From contig CP072660.1 of the NCBI GenBank assembly GCA_029637525.1, positions 1,265,612 to 1,329,611 of the forward strand: a stretch of DNA of 64,000 bases, in the 5' to 3' direction. Positions 17,374-26,859 of the stretch are shown piece after piece. The notes below the pieces were generated by a model. It had not been told where the DNA came from. It searched no databases and saw only the letters and a program-made list of their open reading frames with translations. Source of the DNA: Desulfurococcaceae archaeon MEX13E-LK6-19 (GTDB lineage: Archaea; Thermoproteota; Thermoprotei_A; Sulfolobales; Desulfurococcaceae). Both the position numbers and the translations under genes were made by a program. Within the stretch, counting starts at the first letter, position 1. The number at the start of each line of letters is the position of its first letter.

Positions 17374-17731
17374 AGTAGTTAAGACCACAAAATAATCGTG
17401 TATAGACTTATAAAGATATTTTTCTTTAAACACTTGTTTTCATTTACACTTATACACTTATGCAGATGGTGTCTAGTAATTTTTGCAGTTTGTGTAAATA
17501 GAATACGAGTAGATAATTAATTTATTGGAATAAGATGCTTGGAAGTACACGCTTATGGGAAGATCTTTTGGGGAATAAAGTTATCTAGAGATTTGGTAAA
17601 TGTATAAAGAGAAATATATAGTTGGGCTAAAGATTAAAACTATAGTAGATTCATTGAGTCGTAGTGACGAGAAATCCTGAAAACGGCAGTAATTTCGATA
17701 CTCGATTACATTAATAAAAATAGTAGAAACG
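17374..17731. other. 358-bp intergenic region with a long-range inverted repeat
   Basis: No gene is visible. ATTTACAC (17442-17449) and GTGTAAAT (17492-17499) form a perfect 8-bp inverted repeat with a 42-nt spacer, and ACACTTAT is repeated in tandem at about 17446-17459. The rest is AT-rich and probably includes the promoter of the gene at 17741. Confidence 0.35.
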
Positions 17732-17740
17732 GTGACAAGA

Positions 17741-18199
17741 ATGTGTCCACCAAATGGGCGGCGTGTGGTTATAAACAAAAAGAGGGGTTTGTATTATATA
17801 AAAATCAATGATATTGAATGCCGTGTTTCCACTAGAGAGCTTATGAAGCATCTTGCAACATTGCCTTATGACGAGGATAATATAAGTCTCGACGATGTCC
17901 TAACGAATAAGTACTATGTACTCCATGTTCTTGTAGAACTTTGTCTCCTGAAGTCAATGGGGTACAAAATAGGTGAACGGACGTTTAAGGAAGTAGAACT
18001 AGAAGACCTTTGGAGAGCCCACTTAAAAGCTCTTGACATAGAACTTAAGCATGCAGTAAAAGATGGTAATAAAGAGTGGGTTTTGAGAAGGTTGAAAGAG
18101 CTAGAGGAATTTCTCGAAGATACGTCGTTATCTGATGAGATTAGAGAAGAAATACTATTGCTACTCAACAAATGGTTTTACATGGAAGAAAAAGATTAG
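17741..18199 (+). CDS. Hypothetical soluble protein
   Basis: A 152-residue protein using the ATG at 17741, which has GGTG 6 nt upstream; a GTG at 17732 is the alternative. The first 60 residues are beta-rich (RRVVINKKRGLYYIKIN), the remainder strongly helical and acidic (LKELEEFLEDTSLSDEIREEILLLLNKWF). No membrane segment, signal or known motif is seen. It is a stand-alone gene, convergent with the membrane protein at 18230. Confidence 0.55.
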   Translation: MCPPNGRRVVINKKRGLYYIKINDIECRVSTRELMKHLATLPYDEDNISLDDVLTNKYYVLHVLVELCLLKSMGYKIGERTFKEVELEDLWRAHLKALDIELKHAVKDGNKEWVLRRLKELEEFLEDTSLSDEIREEILLLLNKWFYMEEKD

Positions 18200-18229
18200 C
18201 CAAAGTAGACTCTGGTTCAATACTTGTTT

Positions 18230-19321
18230 TCAGCCTATATCCCAGCTCATTACCACTTCCCAGAGCTTGTCTTTTAGTTCTCCTATGTTGTCTTCAGTAG
18301 CGCAAGCATAAATTATAGCGGTTCTATCTTTTACTGGATCGTAGAATGTTATGAAGAACCCTCTTAACCTAACTTCCTCGTATGGCTGTACATCACTACG
18401 TGAAATCATGCCTCCCTCCATGAGCCAGGCATCGTATCCCTTATAGTTTATCTTCGTTATGTTATAGACAACATCAACATATGTATACGGCTTAGGGCAG
18501 CCATGGACTCCTAGCCAGAAATTCTGGTCCCATATTGCAAACTGTGACACGAGACCTACATCAGCGACATCGTGTTTGCCCTGGATCCAATACATTCCTA
18601 TCCATACCTGGTATCCTTTACTGCCACGTTCAAATCTGTCGTGTGGATAATAGTAGTTGTTTATACCCTTCTCACCAAGTGGAAGCCACACGAAATCCAT
18701 TTTTGTATGGAATCTCTGGAGCCAGTCGTAGTCTTTGAATCCTTGTGTGACACTCCACTCGTTATCCAGTACAACGTAGTAGCTTATCCCAATGACTACT
18801 ACTAATATGATGATAGGTATCGTAATATGTTTCATTGAGAAAGAATGTTTCTCGCCAAGTCTTGTGGTAACTTCAGTACATATTCTTACTATAGTTATCG
18901 AGAACAATGCATCCATAATAAGTACTGTAAACCCCTTCATCCTCAGTAAGACCGGCATGTAATCAAGAGTATTCGTCATAACAGCATAGAGTAGAATCCA
19001 TAATATAGCATAAATCAGCGGTGTTATAATAAATGATACATGAAGGTACTTGATTTTCTTAGCAGTAATCCAGTAGGCAAGACCCACGACTACATAGATC
19101 CAAAACGCTATCATGTATACCTTATAGTATAATATAAGTATAGCTGGTATCAATAATGATGCTGCCAGAGCCCATGGTAATGGTAAGAGCTCGTAAGCTA
19201 GCACAACTCCTGTTAGATCATAGTAACCGGGTACATGAAGAGCATCACTAGCAATTCTCGCTGCAATACTTGTTAAAACAGCGAGAATTAAATATGAGAT
19301 CTTAACTCTTGTTGAGCTCAT
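18230..19321 (-). CDS. Polytopic membrane protein with extracytoplasmic C-terminal domain, unknown
   Basis: A 363-residue protein starting at the ATG at 19321, with GGTGG 5 nt upstream. About six to seven membrane helices fill residues 1-190. A 170-residue, Trp/Tyr-rich domain follows, likely outside the cell, with VWLPLGEKGINNYYYPHD and CPKPYTYVDVVYNITK. It has two Cys and no recognised catalytic set. The layout (helix bundle plus terminal soluble domain) resembles archaeal exosortase-type proteins, but the exosortase Cys-Arg-His motif is not seen and I do not claim it. Confidence 0.55.
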   Translation of the reverse strand: MSSTRVKISYLILAVLTSIAARIASDALHVPGYYDLTGVVLAYELLPLPWALAASLLIPAILILYYKVYMIAFWIYVVVGLAYWITAKKIKYLHVSFIITPLIYAILWILLYAVMTNTLDYMPVLLRMKGFTVLIMDALFSITIVRICTEVTTRLGEKHSFSMKHITIPIIILVVVIGISYYVVLDNEWSVTQGFKDYDWLQRFHTKMDFVWLPLGEKGINNYYYPHDRFERGSKGYQVWIGMYWIQGKHDVADVGLVSQFAIWDQNFWLGVHGCPKPYTYVDVVYNITKINYKGYDAWLMEGGMISRSDVQPYEEVRLRGFFITFYDPVKDRTAIIYACATEDNIGELKDKLWEVVMSWDIG

Positions 19322-19489
19322 TTCATCCACCGATCATATCTTATCTGTTGAAAGGAAGTAAAATATTATACTTTCATTTCGGCATACAAAACCTAAAAAC
19401 ATTTAATAAAATAAAGTTTTGTAGTAAATAATTGCCTGTATACTTCTTAGAGAATTTAAAGCACAATTAGCTAAGCATACAAATGTAAT

Positions 19490-20587
19490 TTATCTTTTAT
19501 ATGTAATAAGGTTCATTAGATCATCTATATATGCTTCATAAAATGCTAAAGCTTCAGTGCCTATTCCTGTCGCCATAATTATTTTTCTTCTTTCAACTAA
19601 GGCTCCGCATGGAAGTATTGTTGATGCACGTCTACCGGAGTATACCAATGGATTAGGTGTTAACACTGGCTCTATAGTGCCTCCCAGGAATTCTCCTGTA
19701 TCACTGAGAACAGCTACGTATAGTCTATGAACTCCATAGGGGTCTTCACTATAGTAGAAGAGGAGGTTTTCTCCACGTGATAGCTTGGCTACGAAGCCTC
19801 CTCCTGTTTTCACTTCCCACTTGAGGGGGATAAGTTCTGGTATAACATTAGTGTCCTTGAGCTCTACGAAATTCTCTTTCCTGGGACCAATAAATATTGC
19901 TCCGATGTTTCTTCTTTTTATATATGGTCTAAGGATCATGAACCTATCGTTGAGCGGAAACGTGTCTCTAAGGTCATTATAGGCTTTAGGTTCTCCGCGG
20001 TGCATGAAGAGAACAGGCTCTATTTTAAGTCCCTCCCTTCTATCCACGTAGGCTTTGAAAGTGAAGACAAAGTCTTTATCCCAATAATGGTAGCTTCTCA
20101 CGTGATACAGTAAATTAGGATCAAGTGGGTCAACACGGGGATCTTCAATGCTTTCACCTGGGAGAACCCTATTGATGTATGGTTCTACGACGAGTTCATA
20201 GAATTCCTCATTTATATCAAGAACTGCACGTGCTATGAAGGTCTCCGAAATAGTACTTGGTAATGTGGCGACTCTTATGTAGAGAACAGCTTTCTTGCTT
20301 GATCCAGCTATTGTGGGGTTCGTGGCTATTGATGCTTGTGTAATAATCTCCCCAATACGGATCCGGACTCTATCAGGTGTGATAAGGCTCTTTAATTTAA
20401 AGATCCCTGGCCTACTAGTATAGGGTTTTCTAACGACTAGTTTTTTCTTTTTCTTTGCCTTAATGATCATGTTGTAGAAGTAGGTTTCTAAAGTAAAGTC
20501 AATTATTCTTCTCAATTTAATTAACAGTCTCTCTACGTCCTCAATATTTTCAGCGGATACCTCGTAGCCTCTAACCAAAAACACCAA
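19490..20587 (-). CDS. GH130-like beta-propeller glycosidase/phosphorylase
   Basis: A 365-residue protein whose central and C-terminal parts read as a five-bladed propeller of the GH130 type. SIEDPRVDPLDP is the conserved EDPR block, KTGGGFVAKLSRGENLLFYYSED and YVAVLSDTGEF follow, and TPNPLVYSGRRASTILPCGA ends the fold. GH130 enzymes are mainly beta-mannoside phosphorylases acting on oligosaccharides. The N-terminal 60 residues are helical and rich in Lys. The start (TTG or GTG near 20584) is uncertain. A second GH130-like gene lies 290 bp away in the same direction. Confidence 0.7.
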   Translation of the reverse strand: MVFLVRGYEVSAENIEDVERLLIKLRRIIDFTLETYFYNMIIKAKKKKKLVVRKPYTSRPGIFKLKSLITPDRVRIRIGEIITQASIATNPTIAGSSKKAVLYIRVATLPSTISETFIARAVLDINEEFYELVVEPYINRVLPGESIEDPRVDPLDPNLLYHVRSYHYWDKDFVFTFKAYVDRREGLKIEPVLFMHRGEPKAYNDLRDTFPLNDRFMILRPYIKRRNIGAIFIGPRKENFVELKDTNVIPELIPLKWEVKTGGGFVAKLSRGENLLFYYSEDPYGVHRLYVAVLSDTGEFLGGTIEPVLTPNPLVYSGRRASTILPCGALVERRKIIMATGIGTEALAFYEAYIDDLMNLITYKR

Positions 20588-20873
20588 CTCCAGTCATATT
20601 ACATGTAAGACAATAATGTTTTTACATAGCATGCCGACCTCATAACAATAGTGTATACGGGGTAAAGCTTTATAATATACGGCTCTACCCACGTCTTGAG
20701 CGTAGTCATCATGTTTGTTAGTATGAGTATTTTTAGAGACAAAAACATTTGATTACTCCTCTTTCGGAACACTCTATTACCGTACTTTGTTTTATATCTT
20801 GTCTCTAGATATAATAAACTCTCGGTACCACGCTTTTCATCATTAATTATTTTCTAATGAATACTTTATGTAA

Positions 20874-21983
20874 CTACTTAATATCCTTCATGTGCTCCAT
20901 TATTTTTTCAATGTCTGCCGCAAATATTCCTATAGCGTGGTCGCTTACTCCTCCAACCCATATTATTTTCTCCTTGTATTTCACGAGACCATCTCCGAAT
21001 ATTACGGCTGGCCTATCTCCGTACATCTCCTCTAAACCACGTGGTGCTAGTAGATAATACTTAGATATCATTTGTGGCTCGCCTTCTCTGTTAACAATCA
21101 TTAGCCCGTTTCTGTATATACCGTCGGTTTTCGATACTCCATGCCATCCAACAAGATACTCGTTGGAAGACAGCTCTACAGCGTTTGTTGACCACCCGAC
21201 TTTTCTCTCCCAAGACTCATTGTAGAATATTGGCTCGAAAGTATCTATGTGAGCTGTAGCCTTATCTAGATCGGCTATACAGCGCCAACAAATTTCCTCT
21301 CCGAAAACCATTGGACGTGTAAGCATTGGTCTCTTGATACCACTACCCAGTAATGCAGAGTCTTTCCATACTAAAGGCACGTGGTATCGGCCGTACCCTG
21401 AGATCTTGAAGTAGTCTTTTCTGAGGATATTCATGTCCTTGTCTAGAAAAGCTATTGCCTGTAGACTATACAGTTTACTTATGCCTATGTGTGGTTTATC
21501 GCCTATGTTCTTCTCGGAGAAGGATACGCCAGTATATAGCACTATATACATGTTGTTGTCAATGACAACACGGGGGTCTTCACACCCGAGGGCAAGTTCC
21601 CAGGTCTCAGTAGGGTATATCACGATCCTTGCGTCAATAGGTTCACTCGGTTTTACGCCACTAAGCAGCTCCTCTATGTCCAGCTCGAATACGCCAACAA
21701 CAGATGCGTAATGATAGTATCCAAATATTATCCTTGGAAACACATAGAGCTTCCTTCCAGAAACCACGGCTGCAGGATTGAATGCTGCAACAGGTTTTCT
21801 TCTAATCCAGTTAACTACGTTAAGCATTTCTGGACTAATATAGGCTAGTCTATCAAATATATCAACGACATCGCTGTTCCTGAGGCCAGTGTACTTCCTT
21901 CTATTTCTCAGCATTTTGAAGTATAGTTTCAATTCTATTCTCGTAGACCTTGGGAAGAGCCTCATGAAACAACTACCCTTCAC
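20874..21983 (-). CDS. GH130-like beta-propeller glycosidase/phosphorylase (second copy)
   Basis: A 369-residue protein with GCEDPRVVIDNNMYIVLYTG as the GH130-type EDPR block, HVPLVWKDSALLGSG and NAVELSSNEYLVGWHGVSKTDGIYRNGL as later blades, and a DHAIGIFAAD end. It is only distantly similar to the upstream gene, so the pair is probably old paralogues or two substrates rather than a recent duplication. Mannoside or N-glycan breakdown is the best guess from the family. The start is GTG at 21983 or ATG at 21965. Confidence 0.7.
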   Translation of the reverse strand: MKGSCFMRLFPRSTRIELKLYFKMLRNRRKYTGLRNSDVVDIFDRLAYISPEMLNVVNWIRRKPVAAFNPAAVVSGRKLYVFPRIIFGYYHYASVVGVFELDIEELLSGVKPSEPIDARIVIYPTETWELALGCEDPRVVIDNNMYIVLYTGVSFSEKNIGDKPHIGISKLYSLQAIAFLDKDMNILRKDYFKISGYGRYHVPLVWKDSALLGSGIKRPMLTRPMVFGEEICWRCIADLDKATAHIDTFEPIFYNESWERKVGWSTNAVELSSNEYLVGWHGVSKTDGIYRNGLMIVNREGEPQMISKYYLLAPRGLEEMYGDRPAVIFGDGLVKYKEKIIWVGGVSDHAIGIFAADIEKIMEHMKDIK

Positions 21984-22267
21984 TACTACTTGATCACAAC
22001 TATAAGGCTAGTTGATACCCTGTAGTAGAAAAACTTTACCTAAAACAACTGAAGAAAAACACTAATAAACCTCAATACAAGAACTTTATTGTATACATTT
22101 GTTCGCATTAATTTTATACACAATGGGGGCCGTAATGCCCTACTCATTGGTACTCCATGCTAACATACAGTACGCGGAAATACCTTCAAGTAATATACAG
22201 GATGTCTATGAGTAATCAAACAGACCTGTTATAGAAACCCTGGAGAAAAGCCGTCGTTAGTGTTCCA

Positions 22268-23491
22268 TTAGAATAGCTTGAGGATTTCTATGAGGAGTAT
22301 TCTAAGAACATTGATTAATATACCTATGCTGGTGACTATCAGTGCTGATACTGTTCTCTGTAACTGGATGAGAGTACCAAGGCTGTGTATCTGAGTTATC
22401 AGCGTCTCACCTGTATCTGATACTGCTTCCCTTAATCCTCTCACGTAGTCAAGTATCTTCTCGTTAACATACATTAATGCACGAGACTCTGCTTCAACTA
22501 TACTGCTTGGCTTTTCTTCCTCCATAATAGGGGCAGATATATGGGTCTCCATGGCCTTAGTCTCGTGTATAAACCTGTCGAGATAAGATATTGCGTCAGT
22601 ATAGCTTGGATACATTTTAACCATTTTCTTTAGTATATTGCTTGTAATAAATATGTTCATAAGAGGTTTCTCGTAAAGCATTGCTATAGTGCTGGTATAC
22701 AGGTTACGGGCACGCCTAAACACATCTATGAACATGTCAAAATAAGTTCTAACAGATGCTAGCAAGGAGTTGAGTAGGAGTATGTTTAGAGCAATGTGTA
22801 TGTCTTCGGGTCTAGAATGTATTTTCATCACATAGGTATCCAGACCTCTTGATATAGATGAGGAATGCTCTACAGACCAGCCCTTGATTCTAGGTATTCT
22901 TAGGAGCCTATAGAAGTACATTTCACGACGTGGTATGACAAGCCCTATCTCGGTTATAGCGTCAGGTTTCCTGATTATATCGCGGAGGTCCTCTATTTCG
23001 TCTATAGTCTTTAAGTATACGATGTTCGTGAAAACGAAACTGCGTGCAATAACTGATGGATTACCTTCTATTATATGGTTTGTAACAATGTTATTCATGT
23101 CAACTCTATATTCATCGGGAAGCATGTAGAGTGCGAGAAGAAGTTCTCGTACAAACCTTGGTGCTTTGACAACAATTTCTCTCTTCACCTCTGATAGCGG
23201 TGTCTCGCCTTTAATAGGAATATTCTTGTCGAAAACAATCATGTGGGGCAACTTATTATTAACAGAGCAGGCAACGGTTTCATCGTCAATAGTCTCAAGG
23301 AATACTCTACTACAATTAACTAAATCAGATTCTAATATGTAGTCGAAGAAATCAGTTTCACGGTTCTCAAGACGTTTTACAAATAATCTTACCTGCTGGG
23401 TTTCCAGGGGAAGACCTTTCTCTATAGAATCTTCATAGAGTTTGATAAGCCATGGGGGCAGTGTTACGCCTAGAAAACATAGCGTAAACAT
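22268..23491 (-). CDS. Unknown protein with C-terminal membrane anchor
   Basis: A 407-residue protein starting at the ATG at 23491, preceded by GGAGG at 4 nt; a TTG at 23512 extends the frame. The N-terminal 200 residues mix strands and helices (PHMIVFDKNIPIKGE), the middle is helical, and a coiled-coil-like stretch around 345-385 precedes a hydrophobic C-terminal segment (about 385-407) ending in EILKLF. The last segment makes it a tail-anchored or monotopic membrane protein. No signal peptide or known domain is recognised. Confidence 0.5.
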   Translation of the reverse strand: MFTLCFLGVTLPPWLIKLYEDSIEKGLPLETQQVRLFVKRLENRETDFFDYILESDLVNCSRVFLETIDDETVACSVNNKLPHMIVFDKNIPIKGETPLSEVKREIVVKAPRFVRELLLALYMLPDEYRVDMNNIVTNHIIEGNPSVIARSFVFTNIVYLKTIDEIEDLRDIIRKPDAITEIGLVIPRREMYFYRLLRIPRIKGWSVEHSSSISRGLDTYVMKIHSRPEDIHIALNILLLNSLLASVRTYFDMFIDVFRRARNLYTSTIAMLYEKPLMNIFITSNILKKMVKMYPSYTDAISYLDRFIHETKAMETHISAPIMEEEKPSSIVEAESRALMYVNEKILDYVRGLREAVSDTGETLITQIHSLGTLIQLQRTVSALIVTSIGILINVLRILLIEILKLF

Positions 23492-23639
23492 GTTTCCTCC
23501 ATTACTAGACAATGATCCTTACACCTACTCTGTATACTTACTCTCTCACGGTATTATAGTGGAATAGTTCTTAGTATATTTAAAAACAAGACCATGTAAT
23601 TAATATTATTCAAGTGGTAGAGGGGAAGGTGTACTTGTT

Positions 23640-25307
23640 TTGAAAGACAAAAGGAAGATCAAGATGGAGTTTAGTATCCCCGTTACGAGGAAGGGTAAAG
23701 CAGCATTTATTGTTACAACAATAATGGTGCTGTACATCATCTTCTATTTATCTTACGGATTCATTGCAATAGTATCAGGGTTTGCTGAATGGTGGGCGTC
23801 ATTATCAATTAGTGTAAAAATAGGTGTTGTATTAATTGTCGTAGGCTTGATCCTAATGATTATATGGAGTATATGGAAAATAAAGACTGTCACCGAGGTT
23901 CTCAAAAATCCTGACCTAAAGCCTATTCTTGCAACTAAACCCGTACATAGAGTAATGGTTTTAGTGGCGCTAGGGCTTATTGTAGCTGGGTTAGCGTTTT
24001 CTATTGTTGCTCAATTAAGAACTCTTGACGCGAGTCCCTATGAGATAAATATTGTAAGGTTAGACACACCAATAAATACTAGTACTGCCAGACTTGTCCC
24101 GCTTCATACTGCCTACGCGTATGCTGTCTCGATGCTACAAACGCCGACACATACGATCTATGAGGAGGAGACCTATGTTTATTATCTTAACGGTAGTATC
24201 GTCTATAATTGGATTATTGAGCCTGAGGGATTTTGGAACGCTATTAAGTACTCACCTCAAGGAGTTATATTCGTAAATGGCTCAGTGTATCCACCTAAGG
24301 TGGAGATTATTAACCGTAAACTAGTGTGGGGTCTCCATAATTTACAGGCAACGCCCTTCTACTTAAACAATCTCTATAGAGAAATAAAGGTACGTGTTGG
24401 TTTTGATAAAAGAGTGCTTATGGACTGTAATATAGAGATCATGTATAACGATAAGATATACATATTAGTACCAATAGCTACCTGGAGAGTAACAATGTTT
24501 ACATCAGTGCCAGTACTTTATGGATATGCTGTTGTAAGCGAAGACGGTAACATAGAGATTCTCAATGTAGACCAGGCAAGAAACGATCCGAGATTCAAGA
24601 ACATACCCTTGGTCCCCGACGTCATAGCGCGTGAATGGACTGAGATATACAAGTGGTACACTGGTGTTGGAGAAGTCATACTACGCCATAACACCTATGA
24701 GATAAGAGATGTTGGAAGAAACCCACAGCCCTATCTCATGGTAGATGAGAAAGGCAGACCATACTGGGTGTTTATAGTCGAGCCACCGGGCCAGACCTAT
24801 GCGGCAAGATACATATTCTATGTTGATGCAAGCAACCCCGAGCCACATATAATGATATATACTCTCCCCGAGCCAGTCATGGGTATATCCAAGGTTGAAT
24901 CAATAATAAAGCAGGCTCACCCCACATATGACTGGGAGCAGTTCGAGATCGCTGAGCCGTTGCCCATACTAATCAATGGTAAACTGTACTGGAAAGTAAC
25001 AGTAATAACAAAAGATGGTAGAGGACTAGTGTCAATAGATCTTGTTGACACAGAGACAAATCAAGTATTGAGTCTAACGCCGACAGGAAAAGTAACAATG
25101 ACCAAAGTGCTTACTGAGTTCCAGATCATAGAAATACCCGAGAATGTAACAAAGCCGCCGACAACACTGCAAGAGATTATAGAACGTATAGAACAGATCA
25201 AACAGAAGATCAAGGAGTACCAGCAAGAACTAGACCAGCTATACCAGGAGCTAGACCAGCTTCAACAGATACTAGAAGAAATAACGACAAACGAGACAAA
25301 AACATGA
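23640..25307 (+). CDS. Membrane protein with PepSY-like repeats and C-terminal coiled coil
   Basis: A 555-residue protein with a TTG start. Three membrane helices lie at about residues 17-45, 57-80 and 103-125. A large extracytoplasmic region follows. Residues about 420-480 (SKVESIIKQAHPTYDWEQFE, then GKLYWKVTVIT and GLVSIDLVDTETNQVL) have the W-x-V and DxxTG flavour of a PepSY domain. The last 50 residues form a heptad-rich coiled coil of Gln, Glu and Leu. PepSY domains often inhibit peptidases or bind small ligands outside the cell. Function is otherwise unknown. Confidence 0.6.
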   Translation: MKDKRKIKMEFSIPVTRKGKAAFIVTTIMVLYIIFYLSYGFIAIVSGFAEWWASLSISVKIGVVLIVVGLILMIIWSIWKIKTVTEVLKNPDLKPILATKPVHRVMVLVALGLIVAGLAFSIVAQLRTLDASPYEINIVRLDTPINTSTARLVPLHTAYAYAVSMLQTPTHTIYEEETYVYYLNGSIVYNWIIEPEGFWNAIKYSPQGVIFVNGSVYPPKVEIINRKLVWGLHNLQATPFYLNNLYREIKVRVGFDKRVLMDCNIEIMYNDKIYILVPIATWRVTMFTSVPVLYGYAVVSEDGNIEILNVDQARNDPRFKNIPLVPDVIAREWTEIYKWYTGVGEVILRHNTYEIRDVGRNPQPYLMVDEKGRPYWVFIVEPPGQTYAARYIFYVDASNPEPHIMIYTLPEPVMGISKVESIIKQAHPTYDWEQFEIAEPLPILINGKLYWKVTVITKDGRGLVSIDLVDTETNQVLSLTPTGKVTMTKVLTEFQIIEIPENVTKPPTTLQEIIERIEQIKQKIKEYQQELDQLYQELDQLQQILEEITTNETKT

Positions 25308-25335
25308 TACATAATCTCTTATTAGACCCTCAAAA

Positions 25336-25379
25336 CAATTTTTCACTTCTTTGATAAACAATTATAACAATATTTTTTG
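25336..25379 (+). terminator. T-rich stretch between convergent genes
   Basis: TTTTT runs at 25339-25343 and 25372-25377 follow the gene ending at 25307 and precede a convergent minus-strand gene. Archaeal termination usually occurs at such T tracts. No stem is needed and none strong is visible. Confidence 0.4.
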
Positions 25380-25415
25380 TCTAAAACCGCATCAGCATAA
25401 ATTGATTACCATAGG

Positions 25416-25850
25416 TCATCGGCTTCTCGCTAAGACAATCACTACAAGTATTCCTACAAGTACAGAAATCGTTAATCCCACAAGCGATCCTTCGATAAAC
25501 CAAGTTACCATACCTAAGACAACTATCAATAATAATAGTGCCAAAGGTATATGCGGTAGAGACAACAATCTCCGTATAATATTCTTATCGCCAATACCTT
25601 TAGTATAGACAAGTCTTTGGATACATGAGTAACCTGCATACAAGGCAATAGCTAGATAGACAAGATACTCTATGCTCCCGATTCTATAAGATGCAATAGC
25701 AGTTGTTACGAGGAATAATGTCGCTGAGAAAAGAATCAGCGTCACAGTGTATTCCTTCTTTTTCTTAGCATACAATACGTATCCTGCTATGAGAGAAACC
25801 AGTGCCGCTGCCATAAGTACTCCTTGTACTACATCAAGTACTTCTGTCAT
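25416..25850 (-). CDS. Small polytopic membrane protein, unknown
   Basis: A 144-residue protein with about five membrane segments (residues 8-26, 36-54, 58-80, 97-115 and 118-140), short charged loops (AKKKKEYT, KGIGDKNIIRR) and no conserved polar motif. Its ATG start lies 11 bp downstream of the DUF89 stop, so it is probably co-transcribed with that gene, with a GGTAAAGG ribosome-binding site. No function can be read from the sequence. Confidence 0.55.
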   Translation of the reverse strand: MTEVLDVVQGVLMAAALVSLIAGYVLYAKKKKEYTVTLILFSATLFLVTTAIASYRIGSIEYLVYLAIALYAGYSCIQRLVYTKGIGDKNIIRRLLSLPHIPLALLLLIVVLGMVTWFIEGSLVGLTISVLVGILVVIVLARSR

Positions 25851-25861
25851 AACCTTTACCC

Positions 25862-26752
25862 TTACTTTCTTGGTTTAGACAGGAGGGCAACATAGGTTCC
25901 TTTCTTTCCTCCGGATACGAGTGCTATAATATCGCATTTAGGCATCAGTAGGAATACAGTAGGTTTACCAAGATCTATTTCATGCAGGTACTCGAAATGA
26001 GCCATTCCTTTTGCTATAACGATGTCTGCTTCTTTCAGCTCTTTGAGTAGATCATTTGATACCCTGTTTAGGTGTATACTTGACCCCATGTATCCTGTTG
26101 ATATTAGTTTATCGAGATACTTGTCGAGTCCAGCGTACTCGGCATCACTTATCGTTAAATCGTTCTGGAATCCTGGGTCTTCTTTTGCGGCGCCAACAAC
26201 CTTGTTGCCCATTTCTCTTATAATGCCTATGAGTATGGTATCAAGCACGGCCTCGCCGGCGTTGTCAAACAACCAAAGTATCCTGTGTCCTCCTTCTTTA
26301 AGTAGATTATAGATCTCTCTGGTGTGGTCAACTGTTATGGGTGTTGAGAGTATTGTTTCTTCACTGATCTCTTTAGGGGGTTCGTGTCCAGCAACACCTG
26401 TATCCATTGCATTACCTGCTATGGAGATCTTCACGGCAAGCCTGAACTTGTCGTACCCGTCAAGCCCCTCTATGAGCTTCTTGTACTTACTTATCATCTT
26501 CCATGAGTCATCTATAGCTCTCCTCTTAATGATCCTGTAGTGCTCGACTACTTCTGGCATGATTTTTGTCAATCTGTAGAAAATCCTTGAGGCAATCATA
26601 GTGAGCTCGCCGCCGCGGACAAATTCGTTGCGTATCACACTCAATAGCTCAAGTTGTTTCTCAATAGCTTCATCTGGGTCGGCAGCTGCTGATCTGATGT
26701 CGCGGAGCCTAACGTCGGTGATACATTGTATGCATGGCGGGTATGTTCTCAT
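25862..26752 (-). CDS. DUF89/ARMT1-like metal-dependent phosphatase
   Basis: A 296-residue protein that matches the archaeal DUF89 family. The N-terminal CIQC pair (CxxC), the GNAMDTGVAG block, the LWLFDNAGEAVLD motif that carries the metal-binding Asp, and the late KGMAHFE block are all present. Family members are metal-dependent phosphatases acting on damaged or overflow metabolites such as sugar phosphates. The ATG start is preceded by GGTG. It leads a two-gene operon with the membrane protein downstream. Confidence 0.85.
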   Translation of the reverse strand: MRTYPPCIQCITDVRLRDIRSAAADPDEAIEKQLELLSVIRNEFVRGGELTMIASRIFYRLTKIMPEVVEHYRIIKRRAIDDSWKMISKYKKLIEGLDGYDKFRLAVKISIAGNAMDTGVAGHEPPKEISEETILSTPITVDHTREIYNLLKEGGHRILWLFDNAGEAVLDTILIGIIREMGNKVVGAAKEDPGFQNDLTISDAEYAGLDKYLDKLISTGYMGSSIHLNRVSNDLLKELKEADIVIAKGMAHFEYLHEIDLGKPTVFLLMPKCDIIALVSGGKKGTYVALLSKPRK

Positions 26753-26859
26753 GGTTATTCACCCTATACTGTATCTTCTTGGTTTTAGTTAGATCAAGAG
26801 TGGTTTTCTCTAAAAATTGTTTTGTATAGATTTGTTATAGACAAGGCATGTGAAAAACT

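Noticed and set aside
17655-17720. Box-like GTGACGA and CTGA close together upstream of the gene at 17741
   Set aside because: The C-like box has a mismatch and the two boxes are only about 6 nt apart, which is too short for a guide region.
20706-20712. Exact C-box ATGATGA on the minus strand in the gap before the GH130-like gene
   Set aside because: No CTGA box D within about 80 nt, so no C/D RNA can be built.
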